A stretch of 64,000 bases of DNA, taken from assembly GCF_004151245.1 (NCBI RefSeq), contig NZ_JUIW01000014.1, positions 1 to 64,000 on the forward strand, read 5' to 3'. Shown piece by piece: positions 53,632 through 62,412 of this stretch. This DNA is from Flavobacterium beibuense. Its GTDB lineage: Bacteria; Bacteroidota; Bacteroidia; Flavobacteriales; Flavobacteriaceae. The notes below the pieces were generated by a model that saw only the letters and a program-made list of their open reading frames with translations, ran no database searches and was not told where the DNA came from. A program made the position numbers and the translations under genes. Positions within the stretch are counted from its first letter, which is position 1. Each line of letters begins with the position of its first letter.

Positions 53632-54937
53632 TTTTGTCTGCTAAATTAATTTTAGGATCAATATATGGCCTGCTTAGCCTGCCGTTAAGCGCCACATGGC
53701 ACTCGGTATATACTTTTGGGTTATTCATACCCTTAGCTTCATAATAATCGTGTAAAAAGTGGGCATATTCCAATATGAAATCAGGCTGGAAAGACATTTG
53801 CTTTTCCTGAAATCTGGTAAGAAACTCCTCATTGTTTACATGTATGCTTTTTCCGGTTTCTGAGTCGGTTACTATAAACTGTGCATAACCCGCTTTTTCC
53901 ATAAGCATAACCCTCCATGAAAATCTAAAGCCTTCTTCTGTCCAAAACAGTTCGCCAGGGTATAATAAATACCTGAAAGGGAATACTAACTGAATAAAAA
54001 GAAAAACTGTAAGTATTGAAAGGCTTAGTTTGTATAATCCTTCTCTTAGCGGTATGTATTTTTTACTTGATTCTACAGCCATTTTAGGTAACCTGAAAGC
54101 CTTAGTAATTATGGCAAGGCATTTTTTATGGAAGCTACTGCTAAAGAATATAAGCGATGAGGCTATCATAATATACGGGAACATACCTATTGGGAAAAGA
54201 AGTGATGTGAGCAGGTGGAATATAACTACAAAACCAAACCCTATAAGTCGGGTACGCTTGTTTATCAGTAAGAAAACAATAAACAGGTCGTATAGGGCAC
54301 CAAACCAGCTAAAGGCAAAATGTACCCAGTTTTTTAGCATTAGTGGGCCTATTAAAGGTAAATCGGCATGACCCGATAGCCATATTTTTAAAGGCATGGC
54401 ATTTAATAACCAGTCAGAATTTAGTTTTGCCAGCCCGGCATAAAAATATACTATCGCCAAAAGCAGTTTAAGTATATCAACTGTCCATCGCGGTATCTGG
54501 CTAAAGTTGCGTTGCGGGTTTTTATATGCATCAACAGAAAAACAGGCCGATGCCGGTAAAAAAATCATTACAAAGCTTACTATGGAAATAAAATAGTAAT
54601 GATTAAGATATGTGGTTTTATCCATAAGCTCTATGTATGTAAAGCTCAGGAAAAAGGTTATGGCTGCAAGCCTGTATTTATATCCTATAGCCATGCATAA
54701 TGCTGCAATTGCACAAATTATGAACAGGACATAAGTATAGGCCCCAAAAGGCTTAACCCAGCTAAAACCATAGTATGTAAAGTGAAATTTTGGCTGAATA
54801 TAAAATTTGTCTATCCAGCCGTATGATACAAAACGGGCAAGTCCCATAAGCATCATAAAACCAAACACCAGCCTGTAGAAGGCCAGTGTTGCGGCATCAG
54901 TATATGAGTTTAAATATGACTTTATATGCGAAATCAT
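53570..54937 (-). CDS. HTTM-domain membrane protein
   Basis: The 455-residue protein has about seven or eight hydrophobic segments in the first 310 residues with the marks of the HTTM family (horizontally transferred transmembrane domain, related to vitamin K-dependent gamma-carboxylase): FYRLVFGFMMLMGLARF, LMDKTTYLNHYYF, YAGLAKLNSDWL and FHLLTSLLFPIGMFPYI. A soluble tail (about 330-455) carries FRFSWRVML. In Bacteroidota such genes often lie between imelysin-like and TonB receptor genes. Biochemical function here is unknown; carboxylation of a partner protein is only a family-based guess. Confidence 0.85.
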   Translation of the reverse strand: MISHIKSYLNSYTDAATLAFYRLVFGFMMLMGLARFVSYGWIDKFYIQPKFHFTYYGFSWVKPFGAYTYVLFIICAIAALCMAIGYKYRLAAITFFLSFTYIELMDKTTYLNHYYFISIVSFVMIFLPASACFSVDAYKNPQRNFSQIPRWTVDILKLLLAIVYFYAGLAKLNSDWLLNAMPLKIWLSGHADLPLIGPLMLKNWVHFAFSWFGALYDLFIVFLLINKRTRLIGFGFVVIFHLLTSLLFPIGMFPYIMIASSLIFFSSSFHKKCLAIITKAFRLPKMAVESSKKYIPLREGLYKLSLSILTVFLFIQLVFPFRYLLYPGELFWTEEGFRFSWRVMLMEKAGYAQFIVTDSETGKSIHVNNEEFLTRFQEKQMSFQPDFILEYAHFLHDYYEAKGMNNPKVYTECHVALNGRLSRPYIDPKINLADKNESFKHKDWILPFNETIWGL

Positions 54938-54939
54938 TA

Positions 54940-56040
54940 TTAGTCGCCGTCACCATCTACATAATCAATAGTAATGTTAAGTGCCTGCATCATATCCAGT
55001 TTAATGTAAATTACATTTTGCTGCATGGCATCATAAGCATTAAGCATTTTATTATTATCTGTAGTAACCTGTTGTGAAAGGCTTTCGCTAAGCTGGTTAT
55101 TTGCAGTATAAATAGCAGCAAACTGATTGTTAATGATTGCGCTTAGGTTTTCACCGTTTCTTACGGCATTAACACCGTCAAGAGCACTTTTTAAGCTTGG
55201 CCCTGTAGCAGAACTGTTAAAGGATTTACCGTTAAAAAAGTCCTGTTGTGCTTTAATACCGGCATTAAGAAGAGTTCTTGACACATTATTTTTATAGTAA
55301 GCTTCTACTTTATCGGCATAAGTAACTCCATTTGAGAAAATACCTGCAGGGATACCCACTTTACCGCTTCTCACATCTTTTTCAAAATTTCTCACGAAGC
55401 TGTTTGTTGTAACATTTACTGAACTAGTAACCGAAGTTCCGTTATTGTTTACAAAAGTATTTCTGTAAGCACCATTCCAGTCGTTAGTAACCTGTTCTGC
55501 AATACTTTTTAGCTGTGCAGTAATAGCAGTAAGGTAATCGGCTGCAGCAGTGTTACTGTAATAAGCAACTGTTTGTGCATCATCGCCAAGACCGTTAATA
55601 AGATAGTCGATACCAGGGAAACCCTGTCTGCTAAACTGTATTTGAGTGTCAAGGTTATAGCTTCCTGTAGTAATGTTGTTTTCAATTCCGGCAACATCGG
55701 TAGGGTAGGTGTTAGCACTTTGTTTAAGATAAAGTATAGATGCTTTACCAAAATCATACATAGCAACATATTGGTATGCTTCATAAGCGCTTAGCCACGC
55801 AGTTCTTAGTTCATTAAGCTTAGTTTCATCAGGATTTTGAGTAAAATCTGTTGTTTTAGTATAAAGCTCGCTTACTTTATCATTATAGTTTTGGTAAGCC
55901 GGTACAATTATATTATCGGCCCAGTTAGTAAGTATGGCAGTACGATCATAATTCTGACTGTTGTTAACTCCTTCATTATCATTAGATGAGCAGGCAAAGG
56001 CAACAACGGCCAAAATAACTATTGCAAATACTTTTTTCAT
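54940..56040 (-). CDS. imelysin-like lipoprotein lacking the GxHxxE motif
   Basis: The 366-residue protein has a lipoprotein signal (AVVAFAC, Cys17) and an imelysin-type two-lobed helical fold (RTAWLSAYEAYQYVAMYDFGKA, FSRQGFPGIDYLING). The GxHxxE motif that marks many imelysins reads GFPGID at 140-145 here, so the His and Glu are absent. Imelysin-family proteins are periplasmic or surface proteins of iron-uptake loci, and metalloprotease action is disputed. It is the first gene of the minus-strand unit (imelysin-HTTM-TonB receptor) and is divergent from a second imelysin with an intact motif. Confidence 0.88.
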   Translation of the reverse strand: MKKVFAIVILAVVAFACSSNDNEGVNNSQNYDRTAILTNWADNIIVPAYQNYNDKVSELYTKTTDFTQNPDETKLNELRTAWLSAYEAYQYVAMYDFGKASILYLKQSANTYPTDVAGIENNITTGSYNLDTQIQFSRQGFPGIDYLINGLGDDAQTVAYYSNTAAADYLTAITAQLKSIAEQVTNDWNGAYRNTFVNNNGTSVTSSVNVTTNSFVRNFEKDVRSGKVGIPAGIFSNGVTYADKVEAYYKNNVSRTLLNAGIKAQQDFFNGKSFNSSATGPSLKSALDGVNAVRNGENLSAIINNQFAAIYTANNQLSESLSQQVTTDNNKMLNAYDAMQQNVIYIKLDMMQALNITIDYVDGDGD

Positions 56041-56057
56041 TCTTTAAATTTTTTTTG

Positions 56058-56065
56058 CAAAAGTA
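56058..56065 (-). promoter_or_regulatory. -7 box of the minus-strand imelysin-HTTM-receptor unit
   Basis: CAAAAGTA reads TACTTTTG on the minus strand and fits TAnnTTTG; it lies 17 bases before the ATG at 56040. No -33 motif is visible. Confidence 0.5.
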
Positions 56066-56146
56066 TGAAACAGAACTTACTTATCTATAATTATTATAAA
56101 TAATTTCTTCAACATCAAAAAATCTTAAAAAAATTAAAGGTATTTT

Positions 56147-56176
56147 TTTGTTATACTCTTTAAGTTTTTACATTTG
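56147..56176 (+). promoter_or_regulatory. promoter of the plus-strand imelysin-DUF1111 unit
   Basis: TTTG (56147-56150), an 18-bp spacer and TACATTTG (56169-56176) match the full -33/-7 consensus, 50 bases before the ATG at 56227. Confidence 0.68.
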
Positions 56177-56226
56177 TCTTGTTTTTAATAAATCTAAATA
56201 ACATTAAATAAACAAACAATATAATA

Positions 56227-57414
56227 ATGAGAAAACTTACCCTGGGATTATCGTTAGTTGCTATTGCCGGACTGGTAATGTTATCATGTAACAATGATGA
56301 CGATCAAAGCACACCATCTTTTGCTGTAACTAAAGCAGAAGTTATAGATAACTACGCAAATATCGTTTACCAAAATTATAAAAATGCTTATGATGACGGA
56401 GTAGCTCTGGAAGAGGCAATTAACGCTTTTACAGCTAACCCTACTGATGCTAACTTTACAACGGCTAAACTTAGATGGAAAACAGCAAGGGAGAGTTATG
56501 GTACTACCGAGGCTTTTCGTTTTGCTAACGGTCCTATAGATGATGAGAACGGTCCGGAAGGTTTGCTTAACGCATGGCCACTTGATGAAAATTATATTGA
56601 TTATGTTGACAATAACGGTACTGTAATAGACGGAGGTATTATTAATGCTACCGATACTTATCCTGAAATAACTAAAGATCTTTTAATCAGCCTTAACGAA
56701 GATGGTGGTGAGAAAAACATCAGTACAGGCTACCATGCTATTGAATTCCTTCTTTGGGGACAGGATTTGACAGATCCTGCAGATATGATACCCGGACAAA
56801 GACCATATACGGACTTTGTTGACGGTGGTACGGCTCTTAACCAGGACAGAAGACGTGATTACCTTAACGTAGTTGCCGACTTGCTTACAGATCATCTGGC
56901 TTACCTTGTAGACCAGTGGAAAGAAGGTGGTGCTTATAGAAACGTATTTCTTGCTTTACCGGAAGATACTGCACTACAAAATATATATTTAGGGATAACT
57001 ACTCTTGCAGCTGCTGAGCTTGCAGTAGAGCGTATGGACGTTGCCCTTGCAAACATGGATCAGGAAGATGAGCATTCTTGCTTTAGTGATAATACACATC
57101 GTGATATCTACTTAAACTTTAAAGGTGTGTATAATGTATATAAAGGAACTTACGGTAACATTACAGGAGCATCTCTGGAAGATCTTGTAGAACAGGCAGA
57201 TGCCATGATTGCTGATGATACTGATGCTGCATTTACATTAACAGAAAACAGTATTAACGCAATGGCAATACCATTTGATTATGCTATTATGGGTGGTGCC
57301 AGCTCTGAAGAAGGTGCTAAAGTAAAAACGGCTGTGCTTGATTTACAAGAACAGCTTGCGCCTAACTTACTTGCGGGAGCAGCTAAGCTTGGAATTAGCG
57401 TTACTATTGAATAA
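56227..57414 (+). CDS. imelysin family lipoprotein (GxHxxE intact)
   Basis: The 395-residue protein has a lipoprotein signal (LVMLSC, Cys21) and the imelysin fold with GYHAIE at 168-173, the GxHxxE motif, followed by FLLWGQDL. Family members include the M75-type imelysin and the iron-regulated IrpA, and many occur with di-haem DUF1111 proteins, as in the Pseudomonas aeruginosa icmP locus. It precedes the di-haem gene by 72 bases that hold a hairpin. Iron-related function is likely; peptidase activity is unproven for the family. Confidence 0.92.
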   Translation: MRKLTLGLSLVAIAGLVMLSCNNDDDQSTPSFAVTKAEVIDNYANIVYQNYKNAYDDGVALEEAINAFTANPTDANFTTAKLRWKTARESYGTTEAFRFANGPIDDENGPEGLLNAWPLDENYIDYVDNNGTVIDGGIINATDTYPEITKDLLISLNEDGGEKNISTGYHAIEFLLWGQDLTDPADMIPGQRPYTDFVDGGTALNQDRRRDYLNVVADLLTDHLAYLVDQWKEGGAYRNVFLALPEDTALQNIYLGITTLAAAELAVERMDVALANMDQEDEHSCFSDNTHRDIYLNFKGVYNVYKGTYGNITGASLEDLVEQADAMIADDTDAAFTLTENSINAMAIPFDYAIMGGASSEEGAKVKTAVLDLQEQLAPNLLAGAAKLGISVTIE

Positions 57415-57438
57415 TTTTTCGCCAAATAAAATAAGTTA

Positions 57439-57470
57439 CAAAGTGTCTTCTTTTTTAAGAAGGCACTTTG
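57439..57470 (+). terminator. hairpin between imelysin and di-haem genes
   Basis: CAAAGTG-t-CTTCTT (57439-57452) pairs with AAGAAG-g-CACTTTG (57457-57470). There is no T run after it, so it may be a processing or partial-termination hairpin that lets the next gene be read. Confidence 0.5.
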
Positions 57471-57486
57471 CTGTTAAAATAAAGTA

Positions 57487-58884
57487 ATGAAAAAAATCAT
57501 CTGTTCGCTTGCCTGCATAGCCCTGATTGCAACAGGGTGCAGTAAGAACGACGAAGATTATGTGAGCCTGGCTCCCGAAGAAGGAGAGCAGTATTCTGGA
57601 GGTGTTGCTACAGTAAACAATGCTACCGAAGAAGCTTTTGGTTTTGCCTATACGGGCTTAACATCTGACCAGGCAACCGATTTTGGAGTGGGTAACTCTT
57701 TTTTTAGGCAAACTTGGGTTTCGGCTCCTTCATCCACTACGGCACGCGATGGTTTAGGACCTTTTTATAATGCTGTTGCCTGTGCAAGCTGTCACTTTAA
57801 GGATGGCCGTGGCCGTCCGCCAATGTACGATGGCGAACTGGGCAGGGGACTGCTTATCAGGTTAAGTACTTCGGGTATAAATCCGCATGGTGGCTCAATG
57901 CCCGATCCGGTTTATGGAGGACAGCTTCAGGATAATGCAATTTTAGGTCCTGCAATAAAAGGACAGATAGGTATTACTTACCAGATTATTACAGAAACTT
58001 TTGCAGACGGGACTACTGTAGAACTGCAAAAACCAATATACACCATAAACAATTTAGGCTACGGTCCGCTGGCTTCCGGTGTAATGTTTTCTCCGCGTAT
58101 AGCAAACCAGATTATCGGTCTTGGACTTTTAGAGGCAGTACCTGAAGCTACTATTTTAGGTTTTGTCGACGAATTTGATGCCGATGGAGACGGTATATCA
58201 GGAAGGCCCAATTATGTATATGATGTACTTAGCGATTCTCAAAAAATGGGACGTTTTGGATGGAAGGCTAATCAGCCTAATATAAAACAGCAGGTTGCAG
58301 GAGCACTTAGCGGGGATATGGGGATTACTTCTTATATATTCCCTGTCGAGAACTGTCCTCCGGGAGTAGATTGTAACAGTATTCCAAACGGGGGAAGTCC
58401 TGAAATTACAGATATAAGTTTCGACAGGATGGTACTTTATTCAAGTGCATTAGCGGTACCTATCAGGAGAAATTATGATGATCAAGCAGTATTGAGAGGT
58501 AAACAGATTTTTGGAGACCTTAACTGTATAGCCTGCCATAAGCCAAAAATGCAAACAGGCAACAGCTATATAATTTCTGGTTATGCAAACCAGACTATCC
58601 GACCTTATACCGATTTGCTATTGCATGATATGGGACCTGAACTGGCAGACAATGCGCCAGATTATCTGGCAACAGGAAGCGAATGGCGTACTCCGCCATT
58701 ATGGGGTATTGGCCTTGTGCAAACTGTAAACGGGCATACAAACTTTATGCACGATGGCAGGGCGCGTAATATTACTGAGGCTATATTATGGCATGGCGGT
58801 GAAGCCCAGGCTTCTAAAAATAAGTTCAAAGAATTATCGACTTCCGAAAGGGAAGACCTTCTTAAATTTTTAAATTCACTATAA
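57487..58884 (+). CDS. DUF1111 di-haem oxidoreductase lipoprotein
   Basis: The 465-residue protein has a lipoprotein signal (LIATGC, Cys18) and two haem c motifs: CASCH (99-103, in the conserved CASCHFKDGRGRPP context) and CIACH (347-351). LGPFYNAVACASC and the late FMHDGRARNITEAILWH are typical for the DUF1111/COG3488 group, distant relatives of MauG/CcpA. It is a periplasmic redox protein that pairs with imelysin in many genomes; a role in iron redox change during uptake is plausible but unproven. It shares family logic with the peroxidase at 209-2179. Confidence 0.92.
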   Translation: MKKIICSLACIALIATGCSKNDEDYVSLAPEEGEQYSGGVATVNNATEEAFGFAYTGLTSDQATDFGVGNSFFRQTWVSAPSSTTARDGLGPFYNAVACASCHFKDGRGRPPMYDGELGRGLLIRLSTSGINPHGGSMPDPVYGGQLQDNAILGPAIKGQIGITYQIITETFADGTTVELQKPIYTINNLGYGPLASGVMFSPRIANQIIGLGLLEAVPEATILGFVDEFDADGDGISGRPNYVYDVLSDSQKMGRFGWKANQPNIKQQVAGALSGDMGITSYIFPVENCPPGVDCNSIPNGGSPEITDISFDRMVLYSSALAVPIRRNYDDQAVLRGKQIFGDLNCIACHKPKMQTGNSYIISGYANQTIRPYTDLLLHDMGPELADNAPDYLATGSEWRTPPLWGIGLVQTVNGHTNFMHDGRARNITEAILWHGGEAQASKNKFKELSTSEREDLLKFLNSL

Positions 58885-58907
58885 GCTTTTAAAATAAATC
58901 TGACCTG

Positions 58908-58939
58908 AATCCGCATTGTGAAAGCAATGCGGATTTTTT
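58908..58939 (+). terminator. Rho-independent terminator
   Basis: AATCCGCATTG (58908-58918) pairs perfectly with CAATGCGGATT (58925-58935), then T6. It ends the di-haem gene. Confidence 0.92.
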
Positions 58940-59037
58940 ATTAAGAGGATATAAGATATTACTATGACAAAATACTATAAGGCAGCTTGCTGAAAAACGG
59001 ATATCTTTATTGGCTGTGTTTTAATTTAATCCTCTTT

Positions 59038-61866
59038 ATGAAGCAAATCTCACTTCGTTTACAATTAATAATCGGCTTACTGTTTATAACTTTCTATTGT
59101 ATAGCTCAAACTACCTCAAGAGAAACTACTTTAATTGATAAGGATTGGCGTTTTAATTTCGGACATCCTTTCGATACCGAAAAGGATTTTGGGCATGGGG
59201 AAGCTTATTTTTCATACTTGGCTAAAACAGGAAACGGAGATGGCCCAGCGGCAGCTTTTTTTGATGACCGTGCATGGCGCCTTCTTGATTTGCCACACGA
59301 TTGGGCAGTAGAACAGTCGTTTAGTGAGGAAGGCAGTTTTAGCCATGGTTTTAAGGAGGCAGGTAAGGGCTTTTCTGAAAAAAGCATAGGTTGGTACCGT
59401 AAAAAGATAGCTATACCTCAGGAAGATTTAGGGCGTATTATAACTCTTAAGTTTGACGGGGTTTTCCGCAATTCAAAAGTGTTTTTTAACGGATACTTTT
59501 TAGGTACTGAAGAAAGCGGATATGACAGTTTTGAATATGATGTGACCGAATACGTTAATTACGGAGGAGAGAATACCATTTCCGTTCGTGTTGATGCTTC
59601 TATGGAGGAGGGATGGTTTTATGAAGGAGTAGGGATTTACAGACATGTATGGCTGCAAAAAACTAACCCTTTGCACGTGGCTCAAAACGGTACATACATA
59701 ACAACCGAAGTACATGATGGCTATGCAATGGTTACTGCACTTGCCACGATAATAAATAAAGGTAATTATAAAGGGGACATTGAAGTAACGCAAACTGTTT
59801 TAAACCCTGAAAGGGAAAAAGTTACTTCTGTAACAGGAAAAGGCCGGGCACCCGGTTTTTATAAAAACACCGATTTTACCTTAATACTGAAAGTTACAAA
59901 TCCGAAATTATGGGATTTGGAAACTCCTAATCTGTATTGTTTGGTTACAGAAGTAAAGCAAAACGGAAGGATAATCGACAGGTATGAAACAATGTTTGGT
60001 ATACGTTCTTTCCGCTTTGATCCCGAAACAGGTTTTTATTTAAACGGTAAAAGCGTAAAGCTAAAAGGAACGAACAATCATCAGGATCATGCCGGTGTGG
60101 GTACTGCTATACCTGATGAACTTCAATATTGGCGTATTAAACAATTAAAGGATATGGGAAGCAATGCCTATCGCTGCTCACATCATCCGCCAACACCCGA
60201 ACTGCTTGAAGCCTGCGACAGGCTTGGAATGCTGGTTATTGATGAAACCCGACTTATGGGTATAAACGAATACCATTTAGGCAGCTTAAAAAGAATGATT
60301 GAACGTGACCGTAACCATCCAAGTATTATATGCTGGTCGGTTGGGAATGAGGAATGGAATATTGAGGGTAATGTTATAGGAGAACGCATTACACAAACCA
60401 TGCAGGAGTATTCGCATAGCCTTGATAGTACCAGGCCTGTGACGGTAGGTATAAGCAGTGGTTTCAGGAGTGGTATATCCTCTGTTGTAGAGGTAATGGG
60501 ATATAATTATCTGGGTAACGGCGATATTGATGCTCACAGAAATGATTTTAAACAACAACCGGGTATGGGAACCGAGGAGGGATCTACTTTTGCCACCAGA
60601 GGTGTATATTTTACGGATGACGATAAGCATTACAAAGCTGCTTATGACAAGAAGCCAAGGCCTACTTTTTACAGTATTGAAGAAGGATGGAGGTTTTATG
60701 CTGAAAGGCCTTATCTGTCGGGAATGTTTATTTGGACAGGTTTTGATTATCGCGGGGAACCCACGCCTTATGGCTGGCCTTCGGTAACTTCTTATTTTGG
60801 GATGATGGATGTTTGCGGCTTTCCTAAACACAATGTATATTATTTAAAATCATGGTGGGGTAACGAACCTGTATTACATATATTCCCTCACTGGAACTGG
60901 AAAGGAAAGGAAGGAGAGGAGATTCCGGTATGGATATACTCAAATTGTGATGAGGTAGAACTTTTCCTCAATAATAAAAGTTTTGGTAGAAAGAAAATAG
61001 AGCAAAACGGGCATTTAGAATGGCAGGTTCCATACAAAGCCGGAGAGTTAAAGGCAATAGGCTATAAAAATGGTAAAAGACTGCTTACCCAAATACAAAA
61101 AACAACAGGAGAAGCTAAAAATGTAAAGCTTACACCTCACAAAAAAACCTTAACTGATAGTAATGATTTGGCTATAGTTATTATTGAAGTAACAGATAAA
61201 AATGGACTTCACGTGGCAACTGCCGATAACGATATTACATTCTCTATTAAGGGCGGTGGTAAGATTATAGGGGTTGGTAACGGTAACCCAACATCGTTAG
61301 AAAAGGATAAGTTTCTGGATGTAATCAGTTTAATTAACATAGAAGGATTACAGGAACAGGGATTGTCATCTGAAGAGTTGCCTAATTTGTTAGTTTCTTA
61401 CCCTGATAGTAACTGGAAAGAGGCTTTTAAAGACAGGAATTATAAAAACCAGTCACCTTCTTACGTTTATAAGGGAAATTTTGAACTTATAGGCGGTTTA
61501 GATAAGGATAAAATAACCTTCTTCTATAAAAAGATAGGAACGCAGGCTGTTGTATTCGTAAACGGCAATAAGGTAACTGCTTCGGCGGAAGATCCTTTAA
61601 AGTTTGTATTGACTGCTTCGGTTCTTAAAAAAGGAACCAACACTATACATATAGTTGCTACGCCTGTTTATAAGAAACATGACTGGGATGTGGTGAATAC
61701 TAATCCCGGAGTTATACAGGTAATAACACCAGCTGAGGACTGGCATAGAAAACTGTTTAATGGTTATGCGCAGTTAATTGTACAGGCAGACGGAAGCGGT
61801 GATGAAATTATACTTACGGCAAAATCTGAAAATTTAAAAAGTACAGAAATTGTAATAAAACAATAG
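59038..61866 (+). CDS. secreted glycoside hydrolase family 2 (beta-galactosidase/beta-glucuronidase-like)
   Basis: I chose ATG 59038 (MKQISLRLQLIIGLLF, a good signal peptide ending at CIAQ), giving 942 residues; the frame extends 17 codons upstream to a TTG. Domains: GH2 sugar-binding jelly roll (about 30-205, DWRFNFGHPFD, LPHDWAVEQSF), immunoglobulin-like domain (about 210-320), TIM barrel (about 325-630) with acid/base Glu438 in SVGNEEW, then MFIWTGFDYRGEPTPYGWP and a DUF4982-type beta domain (about 635-700). The fold hydrolyses terminal beta-linked sugars outside the cytoplasm. No SusC/SusD pair is adjacent, so the polysaccharide substrate is not indicated. It stands alone. Confidence 0.92.
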   Translation: MKQISLRLQLIIGLLFITFYCIAQTTSRETTLIDKDWRFNFGHPFDTEKDFGHGEAYFSYLAKTGNGDGPAAAFFDDRAWRLLDLPHDWAVEQSFSEEGSFSHGFKEAGKGFSEKSIGWYRKKIAIPQEDLGRIITLKFDGVFRNSKVFFNGYFLGTEESGYDSFEYDVTEYVNYGGENTISVRVDASMEEGWFYEGVGIYRHVWLQKTNPLHVAQNGTYITTEVHDGYAMVTALATIINKGNYKGDIEVTQTVLNPEREKVTSVTGKGRAPGFYKNTDFTLILKVTNPKLWDLETPNLYCLVTEVKQNGRIIDRYETMFGIRSFRFDPETGFYLNGKSVKLKGTNNHQDHAGVGTAIPDELQYWRIKQLKDMGSNAYRCSHHPPTPELLEACDRLGMLVIDETRLMGINEYHLGSLKRMIERDRNHPSIICWSVGNEEWNIEGNVIGERITQTMQEYSHSLDSTRPVTVGISSGFRSGISSVVEVMGYNYLGNGDIDAHRNDFKQQPGMGTEEGSTFATRGVYFTDDDKHYKAAYDKKPRPTFYSIEEGWRFYAERPYLSGMFIWTGFDYRGEPTPYGWPSVTSYFGMMDVCGFPKHNVYYLKSWWGNEPVLHIFPHWNWKGKEGEEIPVWIYSNCDEVELFLNNKSFGRKKIEQNGHLEWQVPYKAGELKAIGYKNGKRLLTQIQKTTGEAKNVKLTPHKKTLTDSNDLAIVIIEVTDKNGLHVATADNDITFSIKGGGKIIGVGNGNPTSLEKDKFLDVISLINIEGLQEQGLSSEELPNLLVSYPDSNWKEAFKDRNYKNQSPSYVYKGNFELIGGLDKDKITFFYKKIGTQAVVFVNGNKVTASAEDPLKFVLTASVLKKGTNTIHIVATPVYKKHDWDVVNTNPGVIQVITPAEDWHRKLFNGYAQLIVQADGSGDEIILTAKSENLKSTEIVIKQ

Positions 61867-61867
61867 T

Positions 61868-62236
61868 TTACTTTTTAAAGGCAAAAAAAACAGCCAGGAT
61901 TAAAAATATAAAGGCTATTATATGATTAGGCCTGAAGTTTTCGGTTTTAAAGAACAGGATTGTAAAGACAGCAAATACAATAAGGGTAATAACCTCCTGA
62001 ATTACTTTTAGCTGAATTAAATTAAACGGTCCGCCATTTTCCTTAAAACCAATTTTATTTGCCGGAACCTGAAAAACATATTCAAACAAGGCTATGCCCC
62101 AGCTTATTACTATTATGGCTGCGAGTCCCAGTTTATTAAACCATTTCCATTCAGAGAACTTTAAATGCCCATACCAGGCTAAAGTCATAAATGTGTTAGA
62201 AATAACAAGCAAAACGATAGTTAGAAAGCCTTTCAT
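61868..62236 (-). CDS. DUF486 (DMT-type) small membrane protein
   Basis: The 122-residue protein has four membrane helices and the marks of the DUF486 family (NTFMTLAWYGHLKF, SWGIALFEYVFQVPANKIGF, LKVIQEVITL). The family resembles half-size drug/metabolite transporters, but no function has been shown that I know of. The gene ends 2 bases from the end of the convergent GH2 gene. Confidence 0.9.
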   Translation of the reverse strand: MKGFLTIVLLVISNTFMTLAWYGHLKFSEWKWFNKLGLAAIIVISWGIALFEYVFQVPANKIGFKENGGPFNLIQLKVIQEVITLIVFAVFTILFFKTENFRPNHIIAFIFLILAVFFAFKK

Positions 62237-62375
62237 AGGTACTGTTTTTAGTGAATTAAATATACTAAATAATTCATCTCAATAATTAAGCGCCAAAACG
62301 CAACAAACGTAAATTTTAAAGGATAAACCAAAAATAGTGTAATACCTGTTCTTTTGTTAAGTAGTACCTTTATAC

Positions 62376-62392
62376 TATTACTTCGGGTAATA
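62376..62392 (+). promoter_or_regulatory. small palindrome upstream of the copper ATPase gene
   Basis: TATTAC (62376-62381), TTCGG, GTAATA (62387-62392) form an inverted repeat 20 bases before the ATG at 62413. It may be the operator of a metal-responsive regulator or a leader hairpin. There is no second copy nearby. Confidence 0.35.
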
Positions 62393-62412
62393 ATTTTTAA
62401 AGGTAAATAACT

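Noticed and set aside
56085..56105. Fur-box-like AT palindrome between the two imelysin genes
   Set aside because: ATAATTATTAT is a weak match in very AT-rich DNA; it does not reach a credible 19-bp Fur site by eye.
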